DNA of 64,000 nucleotides from Acidimicrobiaceae bacterium (GCA_030837965.1 JAUTXP010000014.1:72605-136604); one strand, 5' to 3'. Numbered from the stretch's first letter, positions 19,371-28,875 are shown. Translations and numbers: made by a program. The notes: generated by a model from the sequence alone, not told the origin.

Positions 19371-22075
19371 CCCTCGCGCCGCGCGCCCGCCAGCCGGCGT
19401 CGGCCGGCGGTCAGGCCCAGCCCCAGCATCCCCAGGCCCAAGCCGATCAAGGCCCAGTCGCCCAGGTCGCCGGTGGCAGGCAGGGTGCCGCTGCCGCCCG
19501 CCGCGCCCGGCGTCCCGCCCGGGCCGTTGCCGCCCTTCAAGATGTCCTGGGCGCCGGGGCCGGCCAGGGCCACGTCGAAGGTGGGCGTGGCGTCGACCGT
19601 GATGGGCGCGGTGTTGAGGGTCACCATCTGGTCCTGGGGGCCGATAAGCGCGTAGCTGCCGACGGAGTACAGCGGTGAGTTCACGGTGGGCGAGCCGATG
19701 GCCTCCAACGGCACGTCGATGACGATGGCCCCGTCCTCCACCTTGCCCGTGGCCGCGGTAAGCGGCTGGTACGTGTTGCCCATGACCCCGCCGGAAGCGG
19801 GCGACAGCATGCCCTCGTCGTTCGAGACCTTGCCCGAGAAGAACGTGGGCGTGGTCGAGCCCGCGGGGACGTTGGCCCCCACGTACCAGGCGTTGCCGCC
19901 GAAGTCCCAGCGGGTGATGTACTTGGCCTGCTGCAACTGGGAGAGGTCGTCCATGCCCGTGGGGATGGCGCCCACCTTCGACGAGTCCGCCACGCGCATA
20001 CGCACCGTCGCCGTCTTGGCATCCTTGATCTCGATGGTGGTGCCGAGCAGGTCGAGCCCTTGCTGGTTGGACGCGGTGAGGAGCTTCTTCCCGGCGATGG
20101 GGTAGAGGGCGTCGCCCGCAGGGTCGCCCACGCCGTTGACCCGCTTGCCCAACAGGACGCCAGGCTTGCCGTCGAACAGGCTCGGGCCGGTGGCCTGCCT
20201 GGCCACCTTCACGAACGGGAGGCCGGTGGCGTTGCGGGTGTCGCTCCAGACGAAGCCGAGGTGGCCCTGCCTGTCCAGCGAGACGTCGAAGTAGTCGAGC
20301 AGGTTGCGGTTGCCCGGCTTGGCGGGCGAGGGCTGGGCCACGCACGCCGTCCCCGAGGTGCAGATGTTGTCGTCGTGGTTGGCCTGATGGGCGATCACGC
20401 TCTGGTGGAACGACGGGCTCTTGCACGGCGTGGCGTCCCATTGGCACAGCGCGTTGTACGAGGTGGAGACGAACGGATACCAGCCGCCTTGGCCGGTGAG
20501 GACGTGGTCGGGGTCGATCGCGTCGGCCGCGGTTCCGTAATAGGACACGGCGATCTTGCCCGGCGAGCCCGCGACCACATCAGGGAAGATGGTCACGGTC
20601 AACGGGTCGCCGTCGACGATGACCGGAGTCGACCACTTGGAGGCCGGTGCGGCGGCGTTGGCCGGGTCCGCGGCCAGGCTCGTCGACAACCACGTGTGCT
20701 CGGTGTTGCTCTCCGCCCACGTGATGTAGAGGTTGCCCGCACTGTCGATCTGGAGCTTGTTCATGCTGCGCACGCTGGCCGTGTTGGGGATGCGGTGATC
20801 GGTCCAGTTGGCGCCGTCGTCGGTGGACACGGCCACGTGGAAGGTGCCCAGGTCGTCCAAGCCGTTGAGCACATGGGCGATGTAGCTGACGTAGAGCGTG
20901 TGGTTGTGAGGCCCGCCGGTGTTGTCGATCACCAGCGCTCCGCTCTGGGTCACGTTCTGGAAGCCGATGGCGGGCGGCTGCCACGTGCCCGTCGTCCCGC
21001 CGGTGGTGCTGTGGCTGATGCACTCGGCCACCACCGGCACATGGAAGGCGAGGAACACGTCGTTGGTGCCCTTGTACGACGCCAGCCACTGGCGGTCGAC
21101 CGGCGCGCACGGGGCGCTCACGACGGGGTCGGTGTGGTTGGTGTCGAAGGACACGCCGTGGTCGAACGAGGAAGCCACCGCTTGCGCGCCGAGCGACTCC
21201 TGTGACGCGAAGTAGACGTTGCCGTTCCCCTCGTTGACGTTCACGTCCGTATCGCCGCCCCCGCCCGTCGTGCACATGGGGACCTGTCGGCCCGCGCAGA
21301 CCAGGCCCGCGTTGGACGGGTCGCCCGCGTCCGCGTAGCGCTTGCGGAACGTCAGCCCGCCGTCGTCGGATCTGAAGAGCACGCCGATGTTGGTGCGGCT
21401 CGACACGGGCCAGTCCACAAAGGCGCGCGAGCCGTCGGTGGTGGCGTCGAAGTTGAGGCCCGGCTCGCCGCCGAAGACGAGCGGGTCGACGACCGTGGCC
21501 GCGGTGAACTGCAAGAGGTTGTCGTTGGCCGAGTTGGGGTTGCGAGGCGGCTTGGCCGCGCTGGCCGCGGACGTGGTGGTGACGGTGAGCGAGCCCTTGT
21601 AGGGCTGGTCGCTGGTGTTGATCGATCCGCACGCGAGGACCTTGTAGGTGCCCGCCTTCAAGTTGGCGGCCACTGCCGTCTCGGTCGTCTCCGCGCCGTC
21701 GTTGCGGGCCACCACGGTGCCGTCCGGGGCCAGCACGGTGATGACCTCGTCGTTGTAAGCGGCGTCGGCCTGCGCGTTGGTGGGCGTCCACGTGATGGAG
21801 AACTTGAAGTTCGCCGACCGCGTGTCGTAGAAGCCGCTAGGCAAGGTGAACGTGACCGCGAAGGCATCGGCGAAGGTGTCGTCCGAGCACTGCCCCGTCA
21901 CGTTGGGCGGGGCCACCGGGATGGTGCCCGTCCACGAGGCCGAGGCCGTGCCTCCCGGGTTGGCGGGGACGGCCACCGTTCCTGAGGACGGGTTGGCCGC
22001 GAAGAGGGGCGAGGTGAGGGCGCCGACGAGGCCGACGGCGGCGGCCACGACGGCCGCTTTGGTTGTTCTGCGCAC
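19367..22075 (-). CDS. Secreted BNR/sialidase-like repeat protein with LPATG sortase signal
   Basis: 902 residues with a Sec signal peptide (AAVVAAAVGLVGALTSPLFAA). An N-terminal beta domain (about 30-170) is followed by a propeller with Asp-box repeats (RSDDGGLTFRK, STDDGANWTDH). The C-terminus is a textbook sorting signal: LPATG at about 865-869, a hydrophobic helix, then RRRLAGARR. It should be anchored to the cell wall by a sortase; a class E sortase is encoded at 49940. Propeller proteins of this type can be glycosidases or binding proteins; catalytic Asp/Tyr/Glu residues were not verified. It is coupled to the GH2 glycosidase gene. Confidence 0.85.
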   Translation of the reverse strand: MRRTTKAAVVAAAVGLVGALTSPLFAANPSSGTVAVPANPGGTASASWTGTIPVAPPNVTGQCSDDTFADAFAVTFTLPSGFYDTRSANFKFSITWTPTNAQADAAYNDEVITVLAPDGTVVARNDGAETTETAVAANLKAGTYKVLACGSINTSDQPYKGSLTVTTTSAASAAKPPRNPNSANDNLLQFTAATVVDPLVFGGEPGLNFDATTDGSRAFVDWPVSSRTNIGVLFRSDDGGLTFRKRYADAGDPSNAGLVCAGRQVPMCTTGGGGDTDVNVNEGNGNVYFASQESLGAQAVASSFDHGVSFDTNHTDPVVSAPCAPVDRQWLASYKGTNDVFLAFHVPVVAECISHSTTGGTTGTWQPPAIGFQNVTQSGALVIDNTGGPHNHTLYVSYIAHVLNGLDDLGTFHVAVSTDDGANWTDHRIPNTASVRSMNKLQIDSAGNLYITWAESNTEHTWLSTSLAADPANAAAPASKWSTPVIVDGDPLTVTIFPDVVAGSPGKIAVSYYGTAADAIDPDHVLTGQGGWYPFVSTSYNALCQWDATPCKSPSFHQSVIAHQANHDDNICTSGTACVAQPSPAKPGNRNLLDYFDVSLDRQGHLGFVWSDTRNATGLPFVKVARQATGPSLFDGKPGVLLGKRVNGVGDPAGDALYPIAGKKLLTASNQQGLDLLGTTIEIKDAKTATVRMRVADSSKVGAIPTGMDDLSQLQQAKYITRWDFGGNAWYVGANVPAGSTTPTFFSGKVSNDEGMLSPASGGVMGNTYQPLTAATGKVEDGAIVIDVPLEAIGSPTVNSPLYSVGSYALIGPQDQMVTLNTAPITVDATPTFDVALAGPGAQDILKGGNGPGGTPGAAGGSGTLPATGDLGDWALIGLGLGMLGLGLTAGRRRLAGARREG

Positions 22076-22084
22076 CCGGTCACG

Positions 22085-22825
22085 CTACCCGGCTTCAGGT
22101 TCGAACAGCCCCAGCACGCCCAGTCCCCCGGCCGCGGGCCTGACCGTCACCCGGTAGCCGCCGGAGAGCTGCACGCCGTCGACATGGGAGGCGCGTTCGT
22201 CAGTCGGAGTGCGCACGCCGACCCTTCCCTCGATGTGCACGACGCCGGGACCCTCGATGGTCAGCGGACCGCCGGGCAGGGCCAAGAAGGCGCCCCCGTG
22301 GGTGGACATGACCGTGGTCTCGTCGGCCGTGAAGTCGACGCTGGGGCGAGACGTGGCCAGGCCGGACACACCCACGGCCACGGGCGAAAGCACCGAGTAG
22401 CGGCCAGGCGCGAAGGCGTGGGTCGGCCCGTCGAGGCTCCAGCGGATGCCCGCCCCGTCGACCTCCACCTTGGACCCGGACACGTCCAGTGCCCCCGCCC
22501 CCGCCCCCGCGGCCCGCAGGACGAGCGGCGTGCCGCCGTCCCACACGATGGTGGAGCGCTTGTTCCCCACCAGCGCGTTGGCGATGGTGGCGCCGCCCGC
22601 GCCCCGCTGGGGCACGTTGAGGGTGAGGGGCAGCGGAACCGGCGCGGTGTTGGCGGGCTCGGCCCGGAGCGCGGTGGCCGTTCCCCTGACCTCGGTCTGC
22701 CCCAGCCGCAGCCTGGTCTCGTCGGTGGGGACCTTGCGGACGGTCCTCGGCCGGTGGTCCAACGCCACTGCAACCAGCCCGAACACGAGCAGCGCGGCGA
22801 TGGTCGTGGCGAGGAAGCCTTTCAT
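22085..22825 (-). CDS. Membrane-anchored extracytoplasmic protein of unknown function
   Basis: 246 residues with an N-terminal uncleaved signal/anchor (GFLATTIAALLVFGLVAVAL), then a beta-rich region with many Gly/Ala/Val repeats (TIANALVGNKRSTIVWDGGTPLVLRAAGAG, GGAFLALPGGPLTIEGPGVVHIEG). The parallel-beta style of the latter half suggests a beta-helix or FecR-like sheet, but I do not recognise the family. It is divergent from the MoxR-type gene by 24 bp and lies just upstream of the LPATG protein gene in transcription order. Confidence 0.65.
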   Translation of the reverse strand: MKGFLATTIAALLVFGLVAVALDHRPRTVRKVPTDETRLRLGQTEVRGTATALRAEPANTAPVPLPLTLNVPQRGAGGATIANALVGNKRSTIVWDGGTPLVLRAAGAGAGALDVSGSKVEVDGAGIRWSLDGPTHAFAPGRYSVLSPVAVGVSGLATSRPSVDFTADETTVMSTHGGAFLALPGGPLTIEGPGVVHIEGRVGVRTPTDERASHVDGVQLSGGYRVTVRPAAGGLGVLGLFEPEAG

Positions 22826-22837
22826 CCGGGGCGAGCG

Positions 22838-22843
22838 TAGATT
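22838..22843 (+). promoter_or_regulatory. -10-like box of the MoxR-type gene (leaderless)
   Basis: TAGATT ends 6 nt before ATG 22850 with no Shine-Dalgarno sequence, a strong example of the leaderless arrangement in this window. Confidence 0.5.
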
Positions 22844-22849
22844 GGCCCC

Positions 22850-24250
22850 ATGAGCTCTCGACCGGCGACCTTGGGGCAGCTACGCGACTCAGGATGGGAG
22901 TCCGTGCCCGTCAAGGAGGAGGTCAGGCGCAACGCCGCGGCCCGCATCGCCGAGGGCAAGCCCCTGGTCGACGGCGTGCTGGGTTACCAGGACACCGTCC
23001 TGCCCCAGTTGGAGAACGCGCTGTTGGCGGGCCACGACATCATCTTCCTGGGCGAGCGGGGACAGGCCAAGACCCGCATGATCCGCTCGCTCACCGGCCT
23101 GCTGGACGAGTGGCTCCCGATCGTGGCCGGCAGCGAGATCAACGACGACCCGTACACGCCGGTGTCCAAGCACGCCCGCGACCTGGTGGCCGAGAAGGGC
23201 GAGGACACGCCGATCGAGTGGATCCATCGGTCGGCCCGGTTCGGCGAGAAGCTGGCCACGCCGGACACGTCGATCGCCGACCTCATCGGCGAGGTCGACC
23301 CCATCAAGGTGGCCGAGGGCCGGTACCTGTCGGACGAGCTGACCTTGCACTACGGCCTGGTGCCGCGCACCAACCGCGGCGTGTTCGCCATCAACGAGCT
23401 GCCCGACCTGGCCGAGCGCATCCAGGTCGGCCTGCTGAATGTGTTGGAAGAGCGGGACGTGCAGGTGCGTGGCTACAAGATCCGCCTGCCCCTGGACGTG
23501 ATGCTGGTGGCGTCGGCCAACCCGGAGGACTACACCAACAGGGGCCGCATCATCACGCCGTTGAAGGACCGCTTCGGCGCCCAGATCCGAACGCACTACC
23601 CGCTCGACGTGGCCACCGAGCTGGACGTGGTGCGCCAGGAGTCGACGCCGTTGGAGGCGTTGGGGCTGCGGGTGCAGGTGCCCGAGTTCATGTCCGAGAT
23701 CGTGGGCACGCTCACCCATCTGGCCCGGGCCAGCGCCCACGTCAACCAGCGCTCCGGCGTCTCCGTGCGGCTGTCGATCGCCAACCACGAGACGCTGATC
23801 GCCAACGCGGCCCGTCGGGCCTTGCGGCTGGGCGAGAAGGACGTGGTGCCGCGCGTGAGCGACCTGGATGCGCTGGCCGCGTCGACCGCGGGCAAGGTCG
23901 AGATCGAGACGCTGGAGGACGGGCGCGACGAGCAGATCATCGAGCGGCTGTTGAAGTCCGCCGTCCTCACCGTGTTCAAGGAGCGCTGCCCGATGGAGCG
24001 CTTCCGCGATGTGGTCGGGGCCTTCGACGAGGGCACCGTGCTGCACACCGGCGACGACGTTTCGTCCACCCGCTACGTCGAGGCCCTTGCCTCCATGCCC
24101 GCGTTGCGAGGCCCGGTGATGGAGTTGGCGGGCAGCGAGACGCCCGCAGCCGTGGCCAGCGCCACGGAGTTCGTGCTCGAGGGGCTGCACCTGTCGAAGC
24201 GGCTCAACAAGGAGGAGGCGGGCGGCCGGGCCACCTACCGCGGCCGATGA
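22850..24250 (+). CDS. MoxR / magnesium-chelatase-ChlI-like AAA+ ATPase
   Basis: 466 residues. Walker A is GERGQAKT at 68-75; the Walker B and sensor region includes FAINELPDL and VASANPEDYTNRGRIITPL, typical of the MoxR/BchI clade. It acts as a chaperone-like ATPase with the VWA protein encoded 4 bp downstream. The pair is conserved in actinobacteria and other phyla. It is not a chlorophyll enzyme as no other pigment genes are present. Substrate complex unknown. Confidence 0.88.
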   Translation: MSSRPATLGQLRDSGWESVPVKEEVRRNAAARIAEGKPLVDGVLGYQDTVLPQLENALLAGHDIIFLGERGQAKTRMIRSLTGLLDEWLPIVAGSEINDDPYTPVSKHARDLVAEKGEDTPIEWIHRSARFGEKLATPDTSIADLIGEVDPIKVAEGRYLSDELTLHYGLVPRTNRGVFAINELPDLAERIQVGLLNVLEERDVQVRGYKIRLPLDVMLVASANPEDYTNRGRIITPLKDRFGAQIRTHYPLDVATELDVVRQESTPLEALGLRVQVPEFMSEIVGTLTHLARASAHVNQRSGVSVRLSIANHETLIANAARRALRLGEKDVVPRVSDLDALAASTAGKVEIETLEDGRDEQIIERLLKSAVLTVFKERCPMERFRDVVGAFDEGTVLHTGDDVSSTRYVEALASMPALRGPVMELAGSETPAAVASATEFVLEGLHLSKRLNKEEAGGRATYRGR

Positions 24251-24254
24251 CCTG

Positions 24255-26282
24255 ATGCCCGTGCGCTACAAGTACTCGCGCTGGGACGGCACCCAGGTCG
24301 GCTTCGAGCTCGATGCCGACGACGTGCTGTCGCAGATGACGGACGACCTGCTCTACCACGGCGACCTCAACGCGGCGTTGAAGCGCATGCTGCAACAGGG
24401 CTTCTCCGATCGGAACAACGAACGCATCGCCGGCATCCGCGAGCTGTTGGAGAAGCTGAAGCGGCGGCGGCGTGACGAGTTGGAGCGCTACGACCTGGGC
24501 GGGGTCTACGACGACATCGCCGAGCAGATCCGCGAGGTCGTGGACATGGAGCGCGAGGGCATCGACTCGCTGGTCGACGAGGCCCGGCAGTCGGACGACG
24601 AGCGGCGCCAGGAGATCACCGACGAGGTGGCGTCCGAGCGCAGGCTGCAACTGGACATGCTTCCTCCGGACCTGGCCGGGATGGTCCGCGGCCTCCAGGA
24701 GTACGAGTTCACCTCGAGCGAGGCCCGTGAGAAGTTCGACTCGTTGATGGACCAGCTCCGCGAGCAGCTCATGCAGAGCTACTTCAACCAGATGGCCGGG
24801 GCCATGTCGGGCGTGTCGCCCGAGCAGATGCAGCGCATGAAGGACATGTTCAACGCGCTCAACTCGATGCTGGAGATGCGAGAGGCCGGGCAGGACACCA
24901 CGGGTGCCTTCGACCAGTTCATGCAGGAGTACGGCGACTTCTTCCCCGAGAACCCGCAGACGCTGGACGAGCTGCTGGAGGGCCTGGCCCGCCAGATGGC
25001 GGCCATGCAGTCGATGCTCAACTCGATGACGCCGGAGCAGCGGGCCCAGCTTCAGGGCCTGGCCCAGCAGTTGTTGGAGGACATGGACCTGCGCTGGCAG
25101 ATGGATCGGCTGGGGGCCAACCTGCGGTCCGCGTTCCCCGGCGCGGGCTGGGAGCGGGTGTACGACTTCTCCGGCCAGGACCCGCTCGGGTTCGCCGAGG
25201 CCGCGTCCCTCATGGACCAGTTGGGCGACATCGACCAGTTGGAGAACCTCCTGCGCTCGGCCACGTCGCCAGGCGCGCTGGCCGACGTGGACCTTGACCG
25301 GGCCAGGCAGTTACTGGGCGACGACGCGGCGAGGTCGTTGGAGCGGCTGGCCGAGCTGACCAAGATGCTGGAGGAGTCGGGCCTGATCGAGCAGCGCGAG
25401 GGCCGATTGGAGCTGACGCCCAAAGGCATGCGGCGCGTCGGCGCCAACGCACTGTCGGACCTGTTCACCAAGCTGGCCAGGGACCGCTTGGGCCGCCACC
25501 AACAGGACAGGGCCGGCGTCGGGCACGAGCGGTCGTACGAGACCAAGGCCTACGAGTTCGGCGACCCGTTCAACCTCTCGATCGAGCGGACGGTGCGCAA
25601 TGCGCTGGTGCGCACCGGCGGCGGTGTGCCAGTGCAGTTGTCGCCGGACGACTTCGAGGTGGAGCGGACCGAGACGCTGGTGCGGACGTCGACCGTGCTG
25701 ATGCTTGACCTGTCGCTGTCCATGCCCATGCGCGACAACTTCTTGGCCGCCAAGAAGGTGGCCATGGCCCTCCACTCGCTCATCACCACGCAGTTCCCGC
25801 GGGACTTCCTCGGCATCGTCGGGTTCAGCGAGGTGGCCCGCGAGCTGAAGCCCGAGCAGTTGCCCGAGGTCTCGTGGGACTTCGTCTACGGCACCAACAT
25901 GCAGCACGCGTTCGTGCTGTCCCGCCGGATGCTGGCCCGCCAGAGCGGGACCAAGCAGATCATCATGATCACCGACGGCGAGCCCACGGCTCACGTGATG
26001 GCCGACGGGAACGTGTTCTTCAACTACCCGCCCGTGCAGGAGACGGTCGACGCCACGTTGTCCGAGGTGGCCCGCTGCACGCGTGAGGGGATTCGCATCA
26101 ACACGTTCATGCTCGACGCCACGTCGTACCTGCGCGACTTCGTGGAGAAGCTGACCCGGATGAACCGGGGCCGGGCCTTCTTCACCACGCCGGAGACGCT
26201 GGGCGACTACGTGCTGGTGGACTTCATCGAGCAAAAGCGGGCCCAGCGCGCCGGGGCCGCTTCCGCGAACCGGAGGACATAG
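24255..26282 (+). CDS. VWA-domain protein, partner of the MoxR-type ATPase
   Basis: 675 residues. A long helical N-terminal half (LSQMTDDLLYHGDLNAALKRMLQQG, many Gln/Met-rich coiled segments) leads to a C-terminal von Willebrand factor A domain with a complete MIDAS start, DLSLSMP near residue 482, and later TDGEPTAH. There is no membrane helix. The architecture matches the ChlD/CoxE-like partners of MoxR ATPases, which together remodel or metallate a client protein. The stop codon lies inside the left arm of repeat D2. Confidence 0.85.
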   Translation: MPVRYKYSRWDGTQVGFELDADDVLSQMTDDLLYHGDLNAALKRMLQQGFSDRNNERIAGIRELLEKLKRRRRDELERYDLGGVYDDIAEQIREVVDMEREGIDSLVDEARQSDDERRQEITDEVASERRLQLDMLPPDLAGMVRGLQEYEFTSSEAREKFDSLMDQLREQLMQSYFNQMAGAMSGVSPEQMQRMKDMFNALNSMLEMREAGQDTTGAFDQFMQEYGDFFPENPQTLDELLEGLARQMAAMQSMLNSMTPEQRAQLQGLAQQLLEDMDLRWQMDRLGANLRSAFPGAGWERVYDFSGQDPLGFAEAASLMDQLGDIDQLENLLRSATSPGALADVDLDRARQLLGDDAARSLERLAELTKMLEESGLIEQREGRLELTPKGMRRVGANALSDLFTKLARDRLGRHQQDRAGVGHERSYETKAYEFGDPFNLSIERTVRNALVRTGGGVPVQLSPDDFEVERTETLVRTSTVLMLDLSLSMPMRDNFLAAKKVAMALHSLITTQFPRDFLGIVGFSEVARELKPEQLPEVSWDFVYGTNMQHAFVLSRRMLARQSGTKQIIMITDGEPTAHVMADGNVFFNYPPVQETVDATLSEVARCTREGIRINTFMLDATSYLRDFVEKLTRMNRGRAFFTTPETLGDYVLVDFIEQKRAQRAGAASANRRT

Positions 26283-26428
26283 AGGGCGAGCCGATTGGCG
26301 AGCCCGTGGCCCGAGCGGCCCGGCGGCGAAGCCGCCAAGAGCGGGGAGTGCAGCGGCCATCGCCCGGAGGCGGACGCCGGAGGGCGGGTACGGCGTGACC
26401 TATCCGCTGGCCCTCTATGTCCTCCAGA
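26272..26428. repeat. Long-range inverted repeat, family D copy 2, with inner hairpins
   Basis: GGAGGACATAGAGGGC (26272) and GCCCTCTATGTCCTCC (26410) are perfect 16-bp complements bracketing the convergent gap between the VWA gene and pdtaS. The right arm continues as CAGA, completing the same 13-mer TATGTCCTCCAGA seen at 13665. Inside is a GGCGGC-GAA-GCCGCC hairpin and a direct repeat GGCGAGCC, likely terminator structures. Confidence 0.85.
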
Positions 26429-26450
26429 TGCGCGTATGGGGGCGGTGTGG

Positions 26451-27950
26451 TCAGGGCTGGGGGGCGAGCGGGATGCGCACCAGTGCCGTCGTCCCGCCGT
26501 CGGTCCACATCTCGATGGTCCCGTCCAACTGGCCGGTCACCAGGTTTCGCACGATGGACAGGCCCAGGCTGGTCGAGTCGTCGATGGTGAAGCCGTCCGG
26601 CAGGCCTCGCCCGTTGTCGCACACCTTGACCACCAGTTCCACGCCCTCGTTGACGAGCGAGACCTCCACCGTCTGGTCGACGGCCGGCTCGGCGCCCGAG
26701 TGGGCGTCTGAGCCAGAGACTGAGTCGGCGCCGGAGACCGAGTCGGGGTCGGGGTCGAAGGCGTGCTCCACCGCGTTCTGCAGCAGCTCGGTCAGAGCCA
26801 CGGCCAACGGCGTGGCCGTCTCCGCGGGCAATTCCCCGGCATCGCCGCTCACGTTGATGCGAACCGGCCGGTCGCTCACCACCGCGTCCTTGGCCATGCG
26901 CACGACCTGCTCCACGATCTCGCCGAACGGCACCTGCTGGCCCGGCTCGCGCGACAGGATCTCGTGGACCAAGGCAATGGACCGGATGCGCCGCTCCGCC
27001 TCCTCCAACGCCGTCTTGCCCTCGCCCGGTGGCAGCCGACGAGCCTGAAGCCGCAGCAACGACGAGATGGTCTGGAGGTTGTTCTTGACTCGGTGATGGA
27101 CCTCGCGGATGGTCTCGTCCTTGGACAGGAGCAGCCGGTCCCTGCGGCGCACGTCGGTGACGTCGCGCATGAGGACCAATGCGCCGGTGACCTCGCTGTG
27201 CTCGAGCATGGGGATGCATCGCAGCAGCACGGTCGACTCGGGCCGCTCGATCTCCTCCGTGATCGGGATGGCCTCGAAGAACGCCCGCTGCACGGCCGTC
27301 TCGTCCACGCCCAACTCGTCCAGCCGCATGCCCTCGGTGTTCGAGTAGATCCCCATGCGGTGCAAGGCGTTGATGGCGTTGGGCGACGCGTATTCGATGC
27401 GGCCGTGCGAGTCGAGGACGAGCACGCCGTCGCCCACTCGGGGCGCCTCCTCGGCTGGTCCCTCGTCGGCCTCGAAGGGGAACTCGCCGTTGAGGATCAT
27501 GCGGGCGAAGCGGTCGAAGATCTGGACGTACACCCGCTCCAACTCGCCCGGCCGGCGGCCCACGGCCAAGGCCGACTCGCGGGTCAGCACGGCCAGCAGC
27601 TCGCCCCGCCACCGCACAGGGATGCACTGGATCTTGGCCCGCTCGCCACGCGACGGCAGCGAGATCTCGCCCTCCACCAATTGCGACTGGCGCCAGGCCC
27701 TGGCGACCAACGGCCGCTCGACCTCGTCCATCATCACGCCCACCAGGTCCTCGTGGTGCAGCGTCTGGCTCGTGGTCGGGCGCATCTGGCCGTAGACCTG
27801 GAACCGGGCGTTGTCGGGGCCGGGGGCGGGCACGAACAACAGCAGGTCGGCGAAGCACAGGTCGGCCAACATGCCCCACGACGCCATGAGCCGGCGCAGG
27901 TGGGCGTGGCCCTCGTCGGGGATGGAGAACAGCTCGCCCTGCTGCGCCAT
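26451..27950 (-). CDS. pdtaS: PdtaS-type sensor histidine kinase
   Basis: 499 residues from ATG 27950. An N-terminal GAF-like domain (about 1-165), a PAS domain (about 175-270, GVLVLDSHGRIEYASPNAINAL), and a HisKA_2 dimerisation helix with EVHHRVKNNLQTISSLLRLQARR near residue 282 are followed by a HATPase domain (ELLQNAVEHAF, VCDNGRGLPDG, LGLSIVRNLV). Cytoplasmic, no membrane helix. In mycobacteria PdtaS signals to the RNA-binding antiterminator PdtaR; no response regulator is adjacent here. A 35-residue acidic Ser/Gly/Asp insertion interrupts the ATP-binding domain after the N box. Confidence 0.9.
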   Translation of the reverse strand: MAQQGELFSIPDEGHAHLRRLMASWGMLADLCFADLLLFVPAPGPDNARFQVYGQMRPTTSQTLHHEDLVGVMMDEVERPLVARAWRQSQLVEGEISLPSRGERAKIQCIPVRWRGELLAVLTRESALAVGRRPGELERVYVQIFDRFARMILNGEFPFEADEGPAEEAPRVGDGVLVLDSHGRIEYASPNAINALHRMGIYSNTEGMRLDELGVDETAVQRAFFEAIPITEEIERPESTVLLRCIPMLEHSEVTGALVLMRDVTDVRRRDRLLLSKDETIREVHHRVKNNLQTISSLLRLQARRLPPGEGKTALEEAERRIRSIALVHEILSREPGQQVPFGEIVEQVVRMAKDAVVSDRPVRINVSGDAGELPAETATPLAVALTELLQNAVEHAFDPDPDSVSGADSVSGSDAHSGAEPAVDQTVEVSLVNEGVELVVKVCDNGRGLPDGFTIDDSTSLGLSIVRNLVTGQLDGTIEMWTDGGTTALVRIPLAPQP

Positions 27951-27963
27951 CAGATCGCAACCA

Positions 27964-28836
27964 TCAGATGGCAACCAGGCGACGGTGCCTGCCCCGGAAC
28001 GAGGCCAGCTTCTCGTAGCCCGCACTGCTCAACAGCGCTCGCAGGTCGTCGGCCCGGTCGGCCACGTGCGACAGGCCGTGGGCATCGGACGCAGTGGTCA
28101 CGGGCACGCCCCGTTGGCGGAAGCGGGCCAGCAGCGGCGGGGCCGGGTAGGCCTCGCCGATGGGCTTGCGCCAGCCCGCGGACGACACCTCGACGGCCAT
28201 GCCGCTCGCCGCCGCGGCCTCGGCCATGCGGTCGTAGAACTCGTCGGGCACGGCGGGGACGCGGCCGGTGAGCTTGCACAGGTCGGGGTGGGCCAGCACG
28301 TCGCACACGCCGGAGTCGGCCAACTCCTCCAAGGCCCGCGTGTACGCGGCCCACACGTCCTCGGTCGTGCGCCGGTCCCATTCCGCGGCCACCACCTCGT
28401 CCTCGAAGTAGTCGAACCCCCACGCGCCGATCCAATGGACAGACCCCAACAGCACGTCGAACGGATAGCCGTCGAGGAGCGCGGCGACCTTGTCCATACG
28501 GTCCGGGTAGTAGTCGACCTCGAGGCCGACGACGACGGGCAGACCCGAGCGCTTGGCCCGCAGCACCACGTCGACGTACTCGTCCAGGTCGGCGTGGGCG
28601 TGCTCGTCCCAGTAGGCGGCCATGCCCGACCGCACCTCGGGACCGACCGTCGCGTCGTCGTCCCAGAAGCCGCGCAGCACGGCGTCGGCCTGTCGGAACC
28701 TGAACAAGTGCTCGGTCAGCGCGATCTCGTGTACGCCCACGGCCGCGGCCCGCTCGCAGTAAGCGGTCAGCTCGTCGATGGTGGGCGCCGCGGCCTGCTG
28801 CCCGTGGGGCCACAGGTGCAGGTGATAGTCGAGCAC
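27964..28836 (-). CDS. PHP-domain phosphoesterase (histidinol-phosphatase-like)
   Basis: 290 residues with the metal-binding motifs of the PHP superfamily: DYHLHLWPHG at the N-terminus, ALTEHLFRF, GLEVDYYPDR, GSVHWIG, LAHPDLCKL and the terminal SDAHG. These match the HisK-type histidinol phosphatase family. Histidine biosynthesis is a plausible role but no other his genes are near, so another phosphomonoester is possible. It precedes pdtaS by 13 bp and could be co-transcribed with it. Confidence 0.85.
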   Translation of the reverse strand: MLDYHLHLWPHGQQAAAPTIDELTAYCERAAAVGVHEIALTEHLFRFRQADAVLRGFWDDDATVGPEVRSGMAAYWDEHAHADLDEYVDVVLRAKRSGLPVVVGLEVDYYPDRMDKVAALLDGYPFDVLLGSVHWIGAWGFDYFEDEVVAAEWDRRTTEDVWAAYTRALEELADSGVCDVLAHPDLCKLTGRVPAVPDEFYDRMAEAAAASGMAVEVSSAGWRKPIGEAYPAPPLLARFRQRGVPVTTASDAHGLSHVADRADDLRALLSSAGYEKLASFRGRHRRLVAI

Positions 28837-28875
28837 GTCAGCCAGTCTTGTCGACGCTCAGTCCGGCATGGGAGC

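Noticed and set aside
17214-20447. 1077-residue ORF as one protein
   Set aside because: Its first 359 residues lie out of frame over the LPATG protein gene; the GH2 homology begins at GTG 19370.
22850-26282. Magnesium chelatase of chlorophyll synthesis
   Set aside because: The pair resembles ChlI/ChlD only at superfamily level; no pigment genes are present and the VWA protein has the CoxE/MoxR-partner layout.
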